NCBI RefSeq assembly: GCF_002813455.1 | Contig: NZ_PHHE01000001.1 | Location: 6,603,001 to 6,667,000, forward strand | Length of the DNA stretch: 64,000 nucleotides | Source of the DNA: Pseudomonas baetica | GTDB taxonomy: Bacteria; Pseudomonadota; Gammaproteobacteria; Pseudomonadales; Pseudomonadaceae | Direction of reading: 5' to 3' | In this document: in pieces, positions 36,528 to 46,056 of the stretch | Layout: every line of letters begins with the position of its first letter | Numbering within the stretch: the stretch's first letter is position 1 | The notes under the pieces: model-generated | The model's database searches: none | Told to the model about the DNA's origin: nothing | The model's input: only the letters and a program-made list of their open reading frames with translations | Made by a program: the position numbers and the translations under genes

Positions 36528-37887
36528 GAGAGTGTCAGATTTTTTGTGTGCGGGCCGGTAATGGCCTGCCGTCAGGCAGGCCGGGTTTTACCAGGTCGGC
36601 CTGATAAATCGATCTCCGTACAGAATCGCAAATTGGTTCATCGCACTCTTCCAGTCATGAGCCGCCGAGCCCCAGTTTGCCGTGATGTTACGCAGCCCAA
36701 GCCAGATCAGCTTGGTCGCTGCGTCATCCGTCGGGAAGTGGCCCCGGGTCTTGATGATCTTGCGTAGCTGAGCGTTGATGCTTTCGATAGCGTTGGTCGT
36801 ATAGATCACTTTTCGAATGGCAGGCGGGAAGACAAAAAATGGAATCACTCGATCCCAGGCTCGTCTCCAGGCCGCCACCACCGTTGGGTATTGCTTACCC
36901 CAAGGGCCATTTTCAAAGGCATCCAGTGCTTCCTCAGCCGCTTCTGCGTTGATGGCTTGATAGATCGGTTTTAGCGCCTTGGCCAGCTCACGGCGCTTGT
37001 CCCACGCCGCGTAATCGAGGCTGTTGCGGATCAAGTGGACGATGCATGTTTGCAGCGTTGTTGCCGGAAATACTGCGCTTAGCGCCTCTGGCATGCCTTT
37101 GAGACCGTCAGTCACGGCGATCAGCACGTCCTCTACGCCGCGGGTCTTGAGGTCGTTGAAGACCTTCATCCAGAACTTCGCACCCTCGGTGTTTTCGATC
37201 CAGATACCAAGAATATCGCGCGTTCCATCGGGTAAAACACCCAGCGCCAAGTAAATCGCCTTGTTGCGGACAAGGCCTTCTTCTCGGATCTTGACCCGCA
37301 GCGCATCGAAGAAAATGACTGGGTACATCGGCTCAAGCGGTCGCTGTTGCCACGCACCAATTTCCTCCATCACCTCGTGCGTGACTGAGCTGATGAAGTC
37401 ATGGGAAACGTCCGTCCCGTATTGCTCAGAGAGGAAAGCGCGGATTTCTCGAACGGTCATGCCTCGGGCATACATGGCGATGATCTTGTCATCAAAACCG
37501 GTGTAACGCCGCTCATGCTTGGGGATCAGAATGGGGGCAAAACTGCCATCCCGATCACGGGGAATCTCCAGCCGCAGCGGGCCATCCCCCGTCAAAATCG
37601 TCTTGCCCGTTTTGCCATTGCGCTGGTTGGTTTCATCCTCTGGGCGCTGCGCGCCCGGCGGATACCCCAGGTGGTGACCGAGCTCGGCACTCAATGCTCG
37701 CTCAATCAAGGCCTTCTTGAAGGCCGCAGAAGCGTCTTCAATAGCCTCTGCGGTAATCAGCCCCTCACCGAACTCTTCGAGCAGCTCCTTGGGGATTTTT
37801 GGTAGGTCACGCAGGGGTTTCTTTTTGGTTGGCATACATGCACCTCTTACTCATGTTATGCCCGAACACAAAATTTCTGACACCCCC
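36528..37887 (-). mobile_element. Complete IS256-family insertion sequence (1360 bp)
   Basis: Terminal inverted repeats: GAGAGTGTCAGATTTTTTGT at 36528 and, on the other end read inwards, GGGGGTGTCAGAAATTTTGT. The 8-base direct repeats CCGGGCTC lie at 36520-36527 and 37888-37895, which is the 8-9 bp duplication usual for the family. The transposase is intact, so the element may be active. Confidence 0.95.
36588..37835 (-). CDS. IS256-family transposase
   Basis: 415 residues with the mutator-type features: PRDRDGSFAPILIPKHERR, IAMYARGMTVREI, the DDE core (MYPVIFFDALRVKIREEG, AVTDGLKGMPEALSAVFP, and a downstream Glu in TTNAIESINAQLRK). The C-terminus is identical to the fragment at 2-112. The reading frame is complete. 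GAGGTGCATGT precedes the ATG. Confidence 0.95.
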   Translation of the reverse strand: MPTKKKPLRDLPKIPKELLEEFGEGLITAEAIEDASAAFKKALIERALSAELGHHLGYPPGAQRPEDETNQRNGKTGKTILTGDGPLRLEIPRDRDGSFAPILIPKHERRYTGFDDKIIAMYARGMTVREIRAFLSEQYGTDVSHDFISSVTHEVMEEIGAWQQRPLEPMYPVIFFDALRVKIREEGLVRNKAIYLALGVLPDGTRDILGIWIENTEGAKFWMKVFNDLKTRGVEDVLIAVTDGLKGMPEALSAVFPATTLQTCIVHLIRNSLDYAAWDKRRELAKALKPIYQAINAEAAEEALDAFENGPWGKQYPTVVAAWRRAWDRVIPFFVFPPAIRKVIYTTNAIESINAQLRKIIKTRGHFPTDDAATKLIWLGLRNITANWGSAAHDWKSAMNQFAILYGDRFIRPTW

Positions 37888-37984
37888 CCGGGCTCAGATT
37901 TCACGTAGCAACGTGCAAAAGTTGCATTTTCCCCGGTCAATATCCGGGCAGTTGAGAGGAGCGACTTTTTCAACACAATCGGCC

Positions 37985-38242
37985 AGAAGCAGACATTTGC
38001 GATTTCTTTCATGGGCCCCAGCATCAACTTCGTGGTCAGCGACCATGCCGAACTGCATCGTCTCTGGTTCTTTCAACACAAGATTCAATTCCACCACGTT
38101 GACGAGGCTTCCGCTGAGTTTAACGGATAAAGGCACGCGGGCCAGCTTCAGTTTTGTCAGTTCCATATCCGGCACTTCCGTATATCGCTTCGCAGGTAGA
38201 GGTGTCGCAGTGGGCGCGACGGCTCGGAGTAGGTGGTGTACT
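37985..38242 (-). pseudogene. Interrupted fragment, faint resemblance to phage tail assembly chaperones
   Basis: An open frame runs from the IS3 end through MELTKLKLARVPLSVKL and VVELNLVLKEPETMQFGMVAD, then passes into the repeat-bounded element, which supplies an artificial C-terminus. The LxEP pattern loosely recalls gpE-type tail assembly chaperones, but this is weak. If the IS3 element is removed, the frame continues to an ATG at its other side (MADA-VHHLLRAV). It is either a decayed gene or chance. Confidence 0.35.
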
Positions 38243-39477
<1,235 letters not shown>

Positions 39478-39714
39478 GCGTCAGCCATCACTAAAGACGG
39501 CGACAGTTCTATCAGAAAGAAAAAGCCTCTGGCCTAGAAACTTATCCTCCTGGCAAGAATGCCAAGCCTAATCGGTAGGGCAATCTAAGGCCCCAGCTTC
39601 GCTGTGGGGTATTTCGCCAAGCTGCACCGGTGTTTGTGTGGTCACTCACTGATTTTCGATGCTCACTTTGATGCCTGCTTGGCCGGAAGGTACCGCTCTC
39701 AAGCGTCCGCTATT
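39478..39714. other. Spacer between IS3 and IS1182 elements
   Basis: 237 bases with no recognisable gene. A hairpin CCCCAGC-TTCG-CTGTGGGG lies near 39592-39610. The sequence looks like a relict of the pre-insertion chromosome or of an older element. Confidence 0.45.
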
Positions 39715-41331
39715 GGCCGATTCTGTTGAAAAAGTCGGATTTTCAAATGGCCTGAACTCAGGCACGACCACCACCGGAGAACCTACTCACCACATTGAGT
39801 GGTTTTTCGGCCCTTCGGTGACCTTTGCTGCTCTGTTATTGGGTTAATTTGAGGTTTTTTGCTTGGTGCAGGCGCACCTATCCCGTGACTGGTGGCCCTT
39901 GAGATGAAAATTTGGCCAGCCGTCGCAGGTTCTGCACCGCAGCGGCCAGCGTGAATTCATCCGTCGCGCCACTCATGCCACGTAGCCGCAGGCGATCCAA
40001 TTTCAGGATGCGCTTGAGGTGGGCAAACAACATTTCGACCTTTTTACGTTCGTGGCGAGAGCGCTGATATGCCGGCGTTGCTGCAATGCGCCGAGCCACA
40101 TCGCGAGCGGCTTCATGGACGCTGCGAGCGATCTTGCGGAACGCAGTGTTCGGGCAGCACTTGGCTTTCATCGGACACGTAGCGCAATCGGTCTGCCGGG
40201 ATCGGAAGATGATGGTGTTGGCTTTGGTGACGTGTGAACGCTCGTTTTTGAAGGCTCGCCATTCGCTGCGCAATGGGTTGCCGGCTGGGCAGCGGTATTC
40301 CTCGGCCTCTTCATTCCAGTGGAAATCGTTACTCGAAAAGCTGTCGTTCTTGCGCTCAGTTTTGTCCCACACCGGCACATGCGGCTCGATGTCTTTTTCC
40401 TCCACCATCCAGGCCAGCATCGGCGCGGTACCGTAAGCGGTGTCGCCAATGAGGCGTTCCGGCTTGATGTCGAACAGCGCTTCGACCCGTTCGATCATCG
40501 TCTTGGTGCTCTCGACTTCTGCGGTTCGATGAGCCGGTGTGGGTTCCACATCCATGATCACGCCGTGCTCGGTATCGATCAGATAATTCGTGGAGTAAGC
40601 GTAGAAAGCTGGGCCGCCTGGAGCAGCGGTCCAACGGGCCTGAGGATCCGTCAGCGACAGGCGCTTCGGTAGCGTTTCGGCCAGAGCCTCTTCATCGAGC
40701 GCCTCAAGATACTCACGCACGGCGCGAGTGGTCAGGGATGGATCGCTCCAGTTGACCTGTTCATCTCCCGGTACGCCGCGCTGCCGACTCGCATCCGCCT
40801 TGATGATGCTGGCGTCCACGGCAAAGCCTTCACCTTTGACCAAGCCTGCGTCCATGCAACGACGCAGCACTTCATTGAACAACCAGCGAAACAGATCACT
40901 GTCCCGAAAACGGCCGTGTCGATTTTTGGAAAAGGTCGAGTGGTTGGGCACTTCATCTTCAAGGCTCAACCGGCAGAACCAGCGATACGCCAGGTTCAAA
41001 TGGGCCTCTTCGCACAACCGTCGTTCGGAGCGGATGCCATAGCAGTAGCCGACGATCAGCATGCGGATCATCAGTTCAGGATCAATCGACGGACGTCCAA
41101 TCGGGCTATAGAAATCGGCGAGGTAATGGCGCAGGTCACTCAGATCGAGACACTGATCAATGCTGCGCAGAAGATGATTGGCTGGGATGTGATCTTCAAG
41201 GTTGAACGAGTAAAACAGCCGCTCCTGCCCACTCGATAACTGTCCCATCATGCTCTGTGATCCCCCGCCGGCCAATGAAGCAATTTTGCCGCAGGTCAGA
41301 CAGGGGAGCTACTTTTTCAACAGAATCGGCC
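39715..41331 (-). mobile_element. IS1182-family insertion sequence (about 1617 bp)
   Basis: Bounded by GGCCGATTCTGTTGAAAAAG at 39715 and its exact reverse complement ending at 41331. Similarity of the ends may extend another 6-10 bases outward (GCTATT and GCTTTC), so the true tips could be slightly wider. No clear target duplication was found. Confidence 0.85.
39878..41251 (-). CDS. IS1182-family transposase
   Basis: About 457 residues: N-terminal DUF772-type domain (HLLRSIDQCLDLSDL, GRPSIDPELMIRMLIVGYCYGIRSERRLCEE), DDE core (GFAVDASIIKADAS, RLIGDTAYGT) and C-terminal zinc-like Cys cluster (CATCPMKAKCCP) followed by ERKKVEMLFAHLKRILKLDRLRLRG. The frame is complete. Starts at 41275, 41251 and 41248 are possible; 41251 has GGGGATCACAG upstream. 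Confidence 0.92.
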   Translation of the reverse strand: MMGQLSSGQERLFYSFNLEDHIPANHLLRSIDQCLDLSDLRHYLADFYSPIGRPSIDPELMIRMLIVGYCYGIRSERRLCEEAHLNLAYRWFCRLSLEDEVPNHSTFSKNRHGRFRDSDLFRWLFNEVLRRCMDAGLVKGEGFAVDASIIKADASRQRGVPGDEQVNWSDPSLTTRAVREYLEALDEEALAETLPKRLSLTDPQARWTAAPGGPAFYAYSTNYLIDTEHGVIMDVEPTPAHRTAEVESTKTMIERVEALFDIKPERLIGDTAYGTAPMLAWMVEEKDIEPHVPVWDKTERKNDSFSSNDFHWNEEAEEYRCPAGNPLRSEWRAFKNERSHVTKANTIIFRSRQTDCATCPMKAKCCPNTAFRKIARSVHEAARDVARRIAATPAYQRSRHERKKVEMLFAHLKRILKLDRLRLRGMSGATDEFTLAAAVQNLRRLAKFSSQGPPVTG

Positions 41332-41354
41332 GAAAGCGAACGGCTGTCAAGGTC

Positions 41355-41402
41355 AAAAAAACGGCCGTGCTCAGTGGCGACAAGCGATCCGTCGCCACTG
41401 AG
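41355..41402 (-). terminator. Terminator of DUF6124 gene copy B
   Basis: On the minus strand, a 12-bp stem (41391-41402 with 41370-41381) is followed by CACGGCCG and seven T (41355-41361). It ends 10 bases from the DUF6124 stop, close to the IS1182 boundary. Confidence 0.8.
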
Positions 41403-41411
41403 CGGGAGGGA

Positions 41412-41774
41412 CTACTGGACTACATCAACCCTATCCAAAGCCCGATTCACCGCCAATTCCCCAAGCATCACCACCTGCGCAATGCCCAGCAAAGTCTTGC
41501 GAATCGACCCATCTACATGCCCGGCAACATCCCCGAGCATGACACTCGCCGAGGACAGTGATTCGCAGGCATTCGCCAGCAACGACTCGACGTCTGTCTC
41601 TGGATTAACCGAAAACATCGTGCTGGGTTTATACGGCGCAGCACTGATCGCTGCCGCAGGTTTGAGGTAATGGTCGAGCGCGCGTTCTGCCGCGTCGTGG
41701 AATTTCCTGGAATCGGCTGATTCGTACGGGGAGGCCGGGTCGGTTTCCGGCGGGTTTGGCGTTATTTTGCACAT
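41412..41774 (-). CDS. DUF6124 family protein (copy B)
   Basis: 120 residues, function unknown, paralogous to the gene at 18313: same start pattern (MCKITPNPPETD), AAERALDHYLKP and C-terminal helices (LLANACESLSSASVMLGDVAGHV ... VVMLGELAVNRALDRV). AGGAAAAAGAAGAA precedes the ATG. The structured RNA copy B lies directly upstream. The terminator sits next to the IS1182 element, so the gene just escaped disruption. Confidence 0.86.
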   Translation of the reverse strand: MCKITPNPPETDPASPYESADSRKFHDAAERALDHYLKPAAAISAAPYKPSTMFSVNPETDVESLLANACESLSSASVMLGDVAGHVDGSIRKTLLGIAQVVMLGELAVNRALDRVDVVQ

Positions 41775-41794
41775 TTCTTCTTTTTCCTGTTGTG

Positions 41795-42110
41795 TGGCCG
41801 CCGCTCCGAGCTACTAAACAGGGGGTGGCAGCTGTACGCAGGTTAGTAGACCGGGGAAAAGAAGAAAGCCGGCGCGCCCGAGGGCGCCCTACGCACAGCC
41901 GCCATCAATTGCAGGTATGCAAATACCTGACTGAGGGGAGCTTGTGCACTTTCATTTACCACGGGCTACTAAACCCGATCACTGGGAATCAGTGACAGGA
42001 ATCAAGTTACCGATGGCCCTCCAGGCGCACAAGCCGGCGGATTCTGGCGTAGTCGTAGGCAACGACGCAAGGTGTTGTAGCCTCGATGGCGTAACGCGAG
42101 GTGTCTTTTA
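41795..42110 (-). ncRNA. Candidate structured RNA upstream of DUF6124 gene (copy B)
   Basis: Same architecture as 18700-18990. P1: 41811-41817 with 41843-41849. P2: 41826-41835 with 41895-41904, one A-C mismatch. P3: 41874-41878 with 41883-41887. Hairpin: 41979-41984 with 41990-41995. The identical 21-base block is at 42031-42051. Compared with copy A, P1 changes one C-G to T-A, P2 changes three pairs and P3 two, each with the partner also changed. The P1/P2 pseudoknot is preserved. The spacer between P2 and the hairpin differs in sequence and length. Confidence 0.65.
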
Positions 42111-42288
42111 AACGCCAGGGCAAATGCTGTTAAACATACCGGCCGAAACGTTGATGACATCCGAGAAACTACGCCCGATAACCGCGCTAAATCCGCATTC
42201 CCCAAAGGAATGCCCCACATAAAATCTATGCATTTTTCTTATCCAGCTCCCCGGCGTACCTTGCTGCAAAGACAAGGAGAATCGCCCA

Positions 42289-43005
42289 TTGAACTCATCC
42301 GCCGCCAACCCCGCCGATAAATTCGACACCTCCCGCGCCAACGAATACGCCAGGCAAAGCCGCATCGCTCTGGCCGGTTATGACGCTTGTCACGATCTGG
42401 CGGCATGTATGTTGGCTGCCAGTCTCGGCCAGTCGCGCTCGGCAAAAATACTGGTCGTCGGTGCTGGCGGCACCGCGCAGGAAATCATCGCAATGGCCGC
42501 GCTGGAGCCGGGTTGGCGGTTCACGGCGGTTGATCCTTCCGAGCCGATGCTGCAGGCGGCGACGCAGTCATTGCAGGCTAACGGATTGCTCGACAGAACC
42601 GAGGTGCGCCTTGGGCACGTTGATGACTTGCCAGCTGACGAGTTATTCGATGCGGCAACGTTGATTGGAGTGCTTCACCATCTGAATGGCGACGGGCCGA
42701 AGAGCGATATTCTGCGATCGATTCAGGCTCGCCTGAAGCCGGGTGCGCCGCTGATCGTCGCGGGCAATCACTACGCTTATGCCAGCCAACCGTTATTGCT
42801 GGCGGCATGGGGGCAGCGCTGGCGGCAGCAGGGCGCCAGTGCGGACGAGGTGGAGGCCAAGCTTGGCAAGATTCTTCAGGGCGCCGATCCGCCGCATTCC
42901 GAGGCGGCGGTTCAGGCGTTGTTGCATGAGGCCGGGTTTGGTGATGCGACGCGGTTTTTCAGCAGTCTGTTCTGGGGGGCGTGGCTGACGTGTAAAGCGC
43001 TCTGA
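42289..43005 (+). CDS. Class I SAM-dependent methyltransferase
   Basis: 238 residues with SAM motif I (ILVVGAGGTAQEIIAMA), acidic motif II (FTAVDPSEPMLQAA), and TLIGVLHHLNGDG. It begins with TTG at 42289, eight bases after AAGGAGA (42274-42280); no ATG fits better. The substrate is unknown. It is a cytoplasmic, probably small-molecule, methyltransferase. Confidence 0.85.
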   Translation: MNSSAANPADKFDTSRANEYARQSRIALAGYDACHDLAACMLAASLGQSRSAKILVVGAGGTAQEIIAMAALEPGWRFTAVDPSEPMLQAATQSLQANGLLDRTEVRLGHVDDLPADELFDAATLIGVLHHLNGDGPKSDILRSIQARLKPGAPLIVAGNHYAYASQPLLLAAWGQRWRQQGASADEVEAKLGKILQGADPPHSEAAVQALLHEAGFGDATRFFSSLFWGAWLTCKAL

Positions 43006-43100
43006 GCCAAAATTGCCCAGCGCTGCATTTTTACTCTGATCTATAGTCACTTGGGTCGGCCATCAGCCCGGCCAATGCCACCCGCGAAGGAGCGCGCGAC

Positions 43101-43523
43101 TTGATCACTCGACTGCAAGCTCTCAAGTTGATTCAGATAGCCGTCGCACTGCCGGCCTACACCGTGCCCGCAACCACCACGATCGGTTTTACGCTCTGGG
43201 CCGTGATAACGCTGCCGATCAATCTGTTCACCGGGCAATTTTCATCAGCGTGGCTATGGGTGTTTCTGGGCGTGACGCTGCTGTCGTTTTCGCAATGGGC
43301 CTGCTGGAGCATTTTTGCTGACGGGCTGGAGGATGATCCCCCCGTCCGACATCTGCCGCTGCTCTTGCTGGGTATGTTGATTACGTTGCTCATGGGGGCC
43401 GTCGCCTGGATTACCTTTCACGCAAGCCTTGGCGGGTTGATGTGTGGCTCACAGGGGATCGCAGCCTGCCTGCTTCTGGTCATCAATTTGATACGGAAGA
43501 AATCGAGTTCGTTTGAACCGTGA
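43101..43523 (+). CDS. Small inner-membrane protein
   Basis: 140 residues with four predicted membrane segments: IQIAVALPAYTVPATTTIGF, WLWVFLGVTLLSFSQWACW, LPLLLLGMLITLLMGAVAWI and GIAACLLLVINLI. The TTG start at 43101 follows GAAGGAGCGCG. I do not recognise the family. It lies downstream of the methyltransferase but with a 95-base gap. Confidence 0.65.
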   Translation: MITRLQALKLIQIAVALPAYTVPATTTIGFTLWAVITLPINLFTGQFSSAWLWVFLGVTLLSFSQWACWSIFADGLEDDPPVRHLPLLLLGMLITLLMGAVAWITFHASLGGLMCGSQGIAACLLLVINLIRKKSSSFEP

Positions 43524-43565
43524 AACACGCTGCAGACGATGCTTTGACGGCTGTCCAGCCATCAC

Positions 43566-44021
43566 TCAAGCAAACGCACCCGCGATAAACGCTTCCAGCG
43601 ACTTCTCTTCCAGAATTTCGATAGAGAAGTGACCGAAGCGTTTGGGCAACCAGATAATCCGTGTCCCGGAAGGGGATTGCAGGTGTTGGCGGGTCAAGGG
43701 ATTGCCATTTTCATCTTCGGGCTGCACGCCGGCGATCAGCAGGTCGTCATAAGCCTTTTCGATGTCCGGTGTTGTGTAGCAGTGACGGTAAATCATGCCT
43801 TCGCCGACGGTATCGAGCAGCGTCTTCAAGTTGCCTTCAAGCGGTTGCACCAGCATGAAACGCTCTTGCCCGATCATCGCGACCGCATAGCGCACATGCA
43901 GGCCGCCGCGTTGCCATATCTGGGTTTTGGAGATGTTGGCGTTGAGGATCTGTGCGTAGTAGACACATGCGTCCTCGAGATGGTTGACCAGCACATCGAC
44001 GTGACTGAACTTCAGATCCAT
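43566..44021 (-). CDS. VOC (glyoxalase-fold) family protein
   Basis: 151 residues with the beta-alpha-beta-beta-beta pattern: FSHVDVLVNHLEDACVYYAQIL, followed by AMIGQERFMLVQPLEGN and SGTRIIWLPKRFGHFSIEILEE. VOC proteins bind a metal through His/Glu residues and include lyases, dioxygenases and binding proteins. The precise role is unknown. The DUF2986 gene lies 30 bases upstream on the same strand. Confidence 0.82.
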   Translation of the reverse strand: MDLKFSHVDVLVNHLEDACVYYAQILNANISKTQIWQRGGLHVRYAVAMIGQERFMLVQPLEGNLKTLLDTVGEGMIYRHCYTTPDIEKAYDDLLIAGVQPEDENGNPLTRQHLQSPSGTRIIWLPKRFGHFSIEILEEKSLEAFIAGAFA

Positions 44022-44051
44022 TGAATGCCTCCCGCCGATGCGGTGTCCGGA

Positions 44052-44213
44052 TTAATCAGCGGTTGCCGGGCTCTCGGTCGATGCTGCCGCCTCTGCCTCC
44101 AGTTTGGCCCGCTCGGCCTTACTGATGTACTTCGGCTTTTTCGGCGCCAGTTTTGCGTTGGCCTTTTTGGCTTTTTCCTTGAACAACTGCTGCAGTTTTT
44201 TCTGGCGGTTCAT
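44052..44213 (-). CDS. DUF2986 family small protein
   Basis: 53 residues, strongly basic: MNRQKKLQQLFKEKAKKANA, then APKKPKYISKAERAKLEAEA and a short acidic tail. It matches the DUF2986 pattern of short, lysine-rich Pseudomonas proteins of unknown function. The basic half could bind RNA or ribosomes (inference). It is on the same strand as the VOC gene and may be co-transcribed. Confidence 0.85.
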   Translation of the reverse strand: MNRQKKLQQLFKEKAKKANAKLAPKKPKYISKAERAKLEAEAAASTESPATAD

Positions 44214-44497
44214 GTTTTTTACTCAATGTGTTCGTGCTGGAGGGGGCTGGGTTTCAGGCCAATAGCTTAGGTATTGATAGCGGGTTTCTCGGCGCCTTGG
44301 CCGCAGTAATACGAATTGTGCGCATGGTAGGCGTGAATCGGGGCGATGGCCAGAATTCAACGTGTGACGGGGCGTCCACTCTCGGAACGTTGCCGGTTGG
44401 GCAGGCCAGCGCCTTTCCCCACCATTGTGAAGCCGCCCCAGGTTCGATGTAGAACCCCGGCAAACCGAGGACGATCATCGCCTTCGGCTTTGACGCT

Positions 44498-44983
44498 TCA
44501 TGCCAGACGCATACCCATCTCGACGGCCCGTTCCTCGAAACCAAACTCTGCGTACATGCGCGCCGCGCGTTCATTGAACGGCCAGACCGTCAGCCGCAAG
44601 TCCTGTGCATCATGTTCAATCGCCCAGTCTCTGACGCGCTGAATCAGCGCGCGACCAATGCCTTTGCCGGAAAACCGTTCCGCCACACACACCGATCCGA
44701 TGCGAACGACTTTTTGCGGCTGCATCAGTGGTGGCTTGCTCGACGACAGGGTAGCGGTGATGAACGCGGCAGCCTTTTCGTTGACGTGCGCAATGAAGGC
44801 GACCTGATCCGGCTTGTCGAAAACCCCTGACCAGTGCGGCAGGTCGCGGGAAAAGTCTTCGGTGGCGGCGGCGTAGATGTCGGGGCGAGCAGCGTGGTGC
44901 ACCACGTTGAGCAATTGGCCCAGCTCGCACAGGGTCAGTGCATCGGCGGCGGTGGCGACTCGATAAGTGATGGTTTCTTCCAT
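44498..44983 (-). CDS. GNAT family N-acetyltransferase
   Basis: 161 residues: YRVATAADALTLCELGQLL, then FIAHVNEKAAAFITATL, IGSVCVAERFSGKGIGRALIQRVRDWA (acetyl-CoA motif A, with R-F-S-G-K-G-I-G) and LTVWPFNERAARMYAEFGFEERAVEMGMRL. The ATG at 44983 has AAGGAAAACATCATC upstream; the frame is open to 45070 without a better start. The acceptor is unknown. Confidence 0.9.
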   Translation of the reverse strand: MEETITYRVATAADALTLCELGQLLNVVHHAARPDIYAAATEDFSRDLPHWSGVFDKPDQVAFIAHVNEKAAAFITATLSSSKPPLMQPQKVVRIGSVCVAERFSGKGIGRALIQRVRDWAIEHDAQDLRLTVWPFNERAARMYAEFGFEERAVEMGMRLA

Positions 44984-45050
44984 GATGATGTTTTCCTTGA
45001 ATGTGTTGAGGGGCCGCGAGACGGCGCGAGGCAATCTGGAACCGTCAGGT

Positions 45051-45476
45051 TCAGCTGACTGGCCGCTCACCCAAACGCTCGACCAGCCTTACAAGATAAC
45101 CGTCTGGATCCTGGACGATGAATTCGCGTTGACCCACTTCTACCTTGTCCGCCCGATACCAGGTGTCCTGGCATGTTCGGTAAAGTGAAAACCCTGCTTC
45201 GCCAAGCCTGCGAATGACGGGGGCGACGGCCTCAACGTCAATCTGCAGGTTGATACCTCTGCCAAAAGGTTTGTCCAGCGCAGCGGTCAGCCATTGATTG
45301 GCGTGCGGATCAATCTGTTCCAGCATGACTTGAGCTCCATTGAGGTTCAGGTAGGCAAAGCCCTCTTCGCGACGTTGGTAAGCAATGTTGAATCCCAGGC
45401 AAGACACCCAGAAGGCCAGGCTCTCATCCAGTTGGCTAACCATTAATTCGGGTACCAGTTTGTTGCGTTCGAACAT
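45051..45476 (-). CDS. Bleomycin-resistance-like VOC protein
   Basis: 141 residues: VPELMVSQLDESLAFWVSCLGFNIAY, GAQVMLEQIDPHANQWLTAAL and FIVQDPDGYLVRLVERLGERP. This is the typical dimeric VOC fold of bleomycin-binding or glyoxalase-like proteins. The role in this strain is unknown. The gene precedes the GNAT gene on the same strand, with about 70 bases between. Confidence 0.85.
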   Translation of the reverse strand: MFERNKLVPELMVSQLDESLAFWVSCLGFNIAYQRREEGFAYLNLNGAQVMLEQIDPHANQWLTAALDKPFGRGINLQIDVEAVAPVIRRLGEAGFSLYRTCQDTWYRADKVEVGQREFIVQDPDGYLVRLVERLGERPVS

Positions 45477-45529
45477 GAAGTGTCTTCCGTTACGGGGGGA
45501 GTCCGTTATCTGAGTCTTTCAGTTGAATG

Positions 45530-45610
45530 TCACGGCGCACGCCAGATCCGCAGTCGAGACATTAAGTCCGCGCCAATGACCACGATGCGCTTGTCTGCTG
45601 TATGTCCCAT
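45530..45610 (-). pseudogene. 26-codon remnant with a strong ribosome binding site
   Basis: AAGGAGG precedes an ATG that opens MGHTADKRIVVIGADLMSRL and stops after 26 codons. KRIVVIGA is the usual start of a Rossmann-type protein, so this could be the 5' stub of a deleted gene. It may also be a chance small frame. Confidence 0.35.
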
Positions 45611-45717
45611 AGCAACCTCCTTGTTGTCGAGCGGGTGACGGTACTACAGGTGGGCGCGGGTTTGCTCGCGGATGCGGTGGGTCAGTTAATGCAGAGGCCG
45701 GACGTGCGGGCCTCTTC

Positions 45718-45739
45718 GCGAGCAAGCTCGCTGCCACAG
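45718..45739 (+). repeat. REP element (GCGAGCAAGCTCGC type)
   Basis: GCGAGCAAGCTCGCTGCCACAG is a variant of the copies at 19077 and 29243. A partial related sequence (GCGGGTTTGCTCGCGG) lies 60 bases upstream. Confidence 0.82.
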
Positions 45740-45768
45740 GGGTATTGCGCTGGTTGCGAAATCAGCGC

Positions 45769-45796
45769 AAAAAAACGCCCGGCATTTGGCCGGGCG
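45769..45796 (-). terminator. Terminator of the truncated hemerythrin gene
   Basis: On the minus strand, CGCCCGGC pairs with GCCGGGCG (45776-45783 with 45789-45796), followed by seven T (45769-45775). Confidence 0.85.
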
Positions 45797-45814
45797 TTGG
45801 ATGCAGTCAGACAT

Positions 45815-46048
45815 TTATGCCGCCATGTCCTTCTTGTAGCTGGCCTTCATGGCTTCCCTTTCAGCGCCCAGCTCATCGAGCTTTGCTTTGCCCAAGAGCT
45901 TTTTCGCCTGAGGAAACACTTCCGTTTCTTCCTCTTCGATGTGATGTTCCAGCAGTTCCTTGACCACTTTCACCCGACCGGCAAATTCAGGTGTGCCGGG
46001 GTCGGTCATTTTCAGATCCGGCAGTACCAGTGAGTCGACGGTGCGGTG
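45815..46048 (-). pseudogene. 5'-truncated hemerythrin-domain protein
   Basis: The C-terminal part of a hemerythrin-like protein is intact: TVDSLVLPDLKMTDPGTPEF, VKELLEHHIEEEETEVFPQAKKLLGKAKLDELG. Homologues have about 75 more residues with the first iron-binding His and Glu, but here homology ends at HRTVDSL (46048) and a stop (TAA) follows directly upstream. A short ATG-started product from 46009 could be made, but it would lack a full diiron site. The deletion junction lies 8 bases from the stop of the next gene. Confidence 0.75.
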
Positions 46049-46056
46049 TTATTCCT

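Larger units (their letters stand above)
36432..37984. mobile_element. Small repeat-bounded element interrupted by the IS256 element
   Basis: Two copies of a 21-base motif face each other: GGCCGATTCTGTTGAAAAAG at 36432 and its one-mismatch reverse complement ending at 37984. Between them lies the complete IS256 element. Without it, and with one target copy removed, the remnant is about 185 bases, like a MITE or deletion derivative. The same motif forms the ends of the IS1182-family element at 39715-41331, so that element may have supplied the ends. Confidence 0.6.

Noticed and set aside
42002..42220. A 72-residue frame in the RNA copy B region
   Set aside because: It is in a different frame from the matching copy A frame and has no family resemblance.
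44254..44574. A 106-residue frame between DUF2986 and GNAT genes
   Set aside because: It overlaps the GNAT C-terminus on the same strand in another frame, has no good ribosome site and no recognisable domain.
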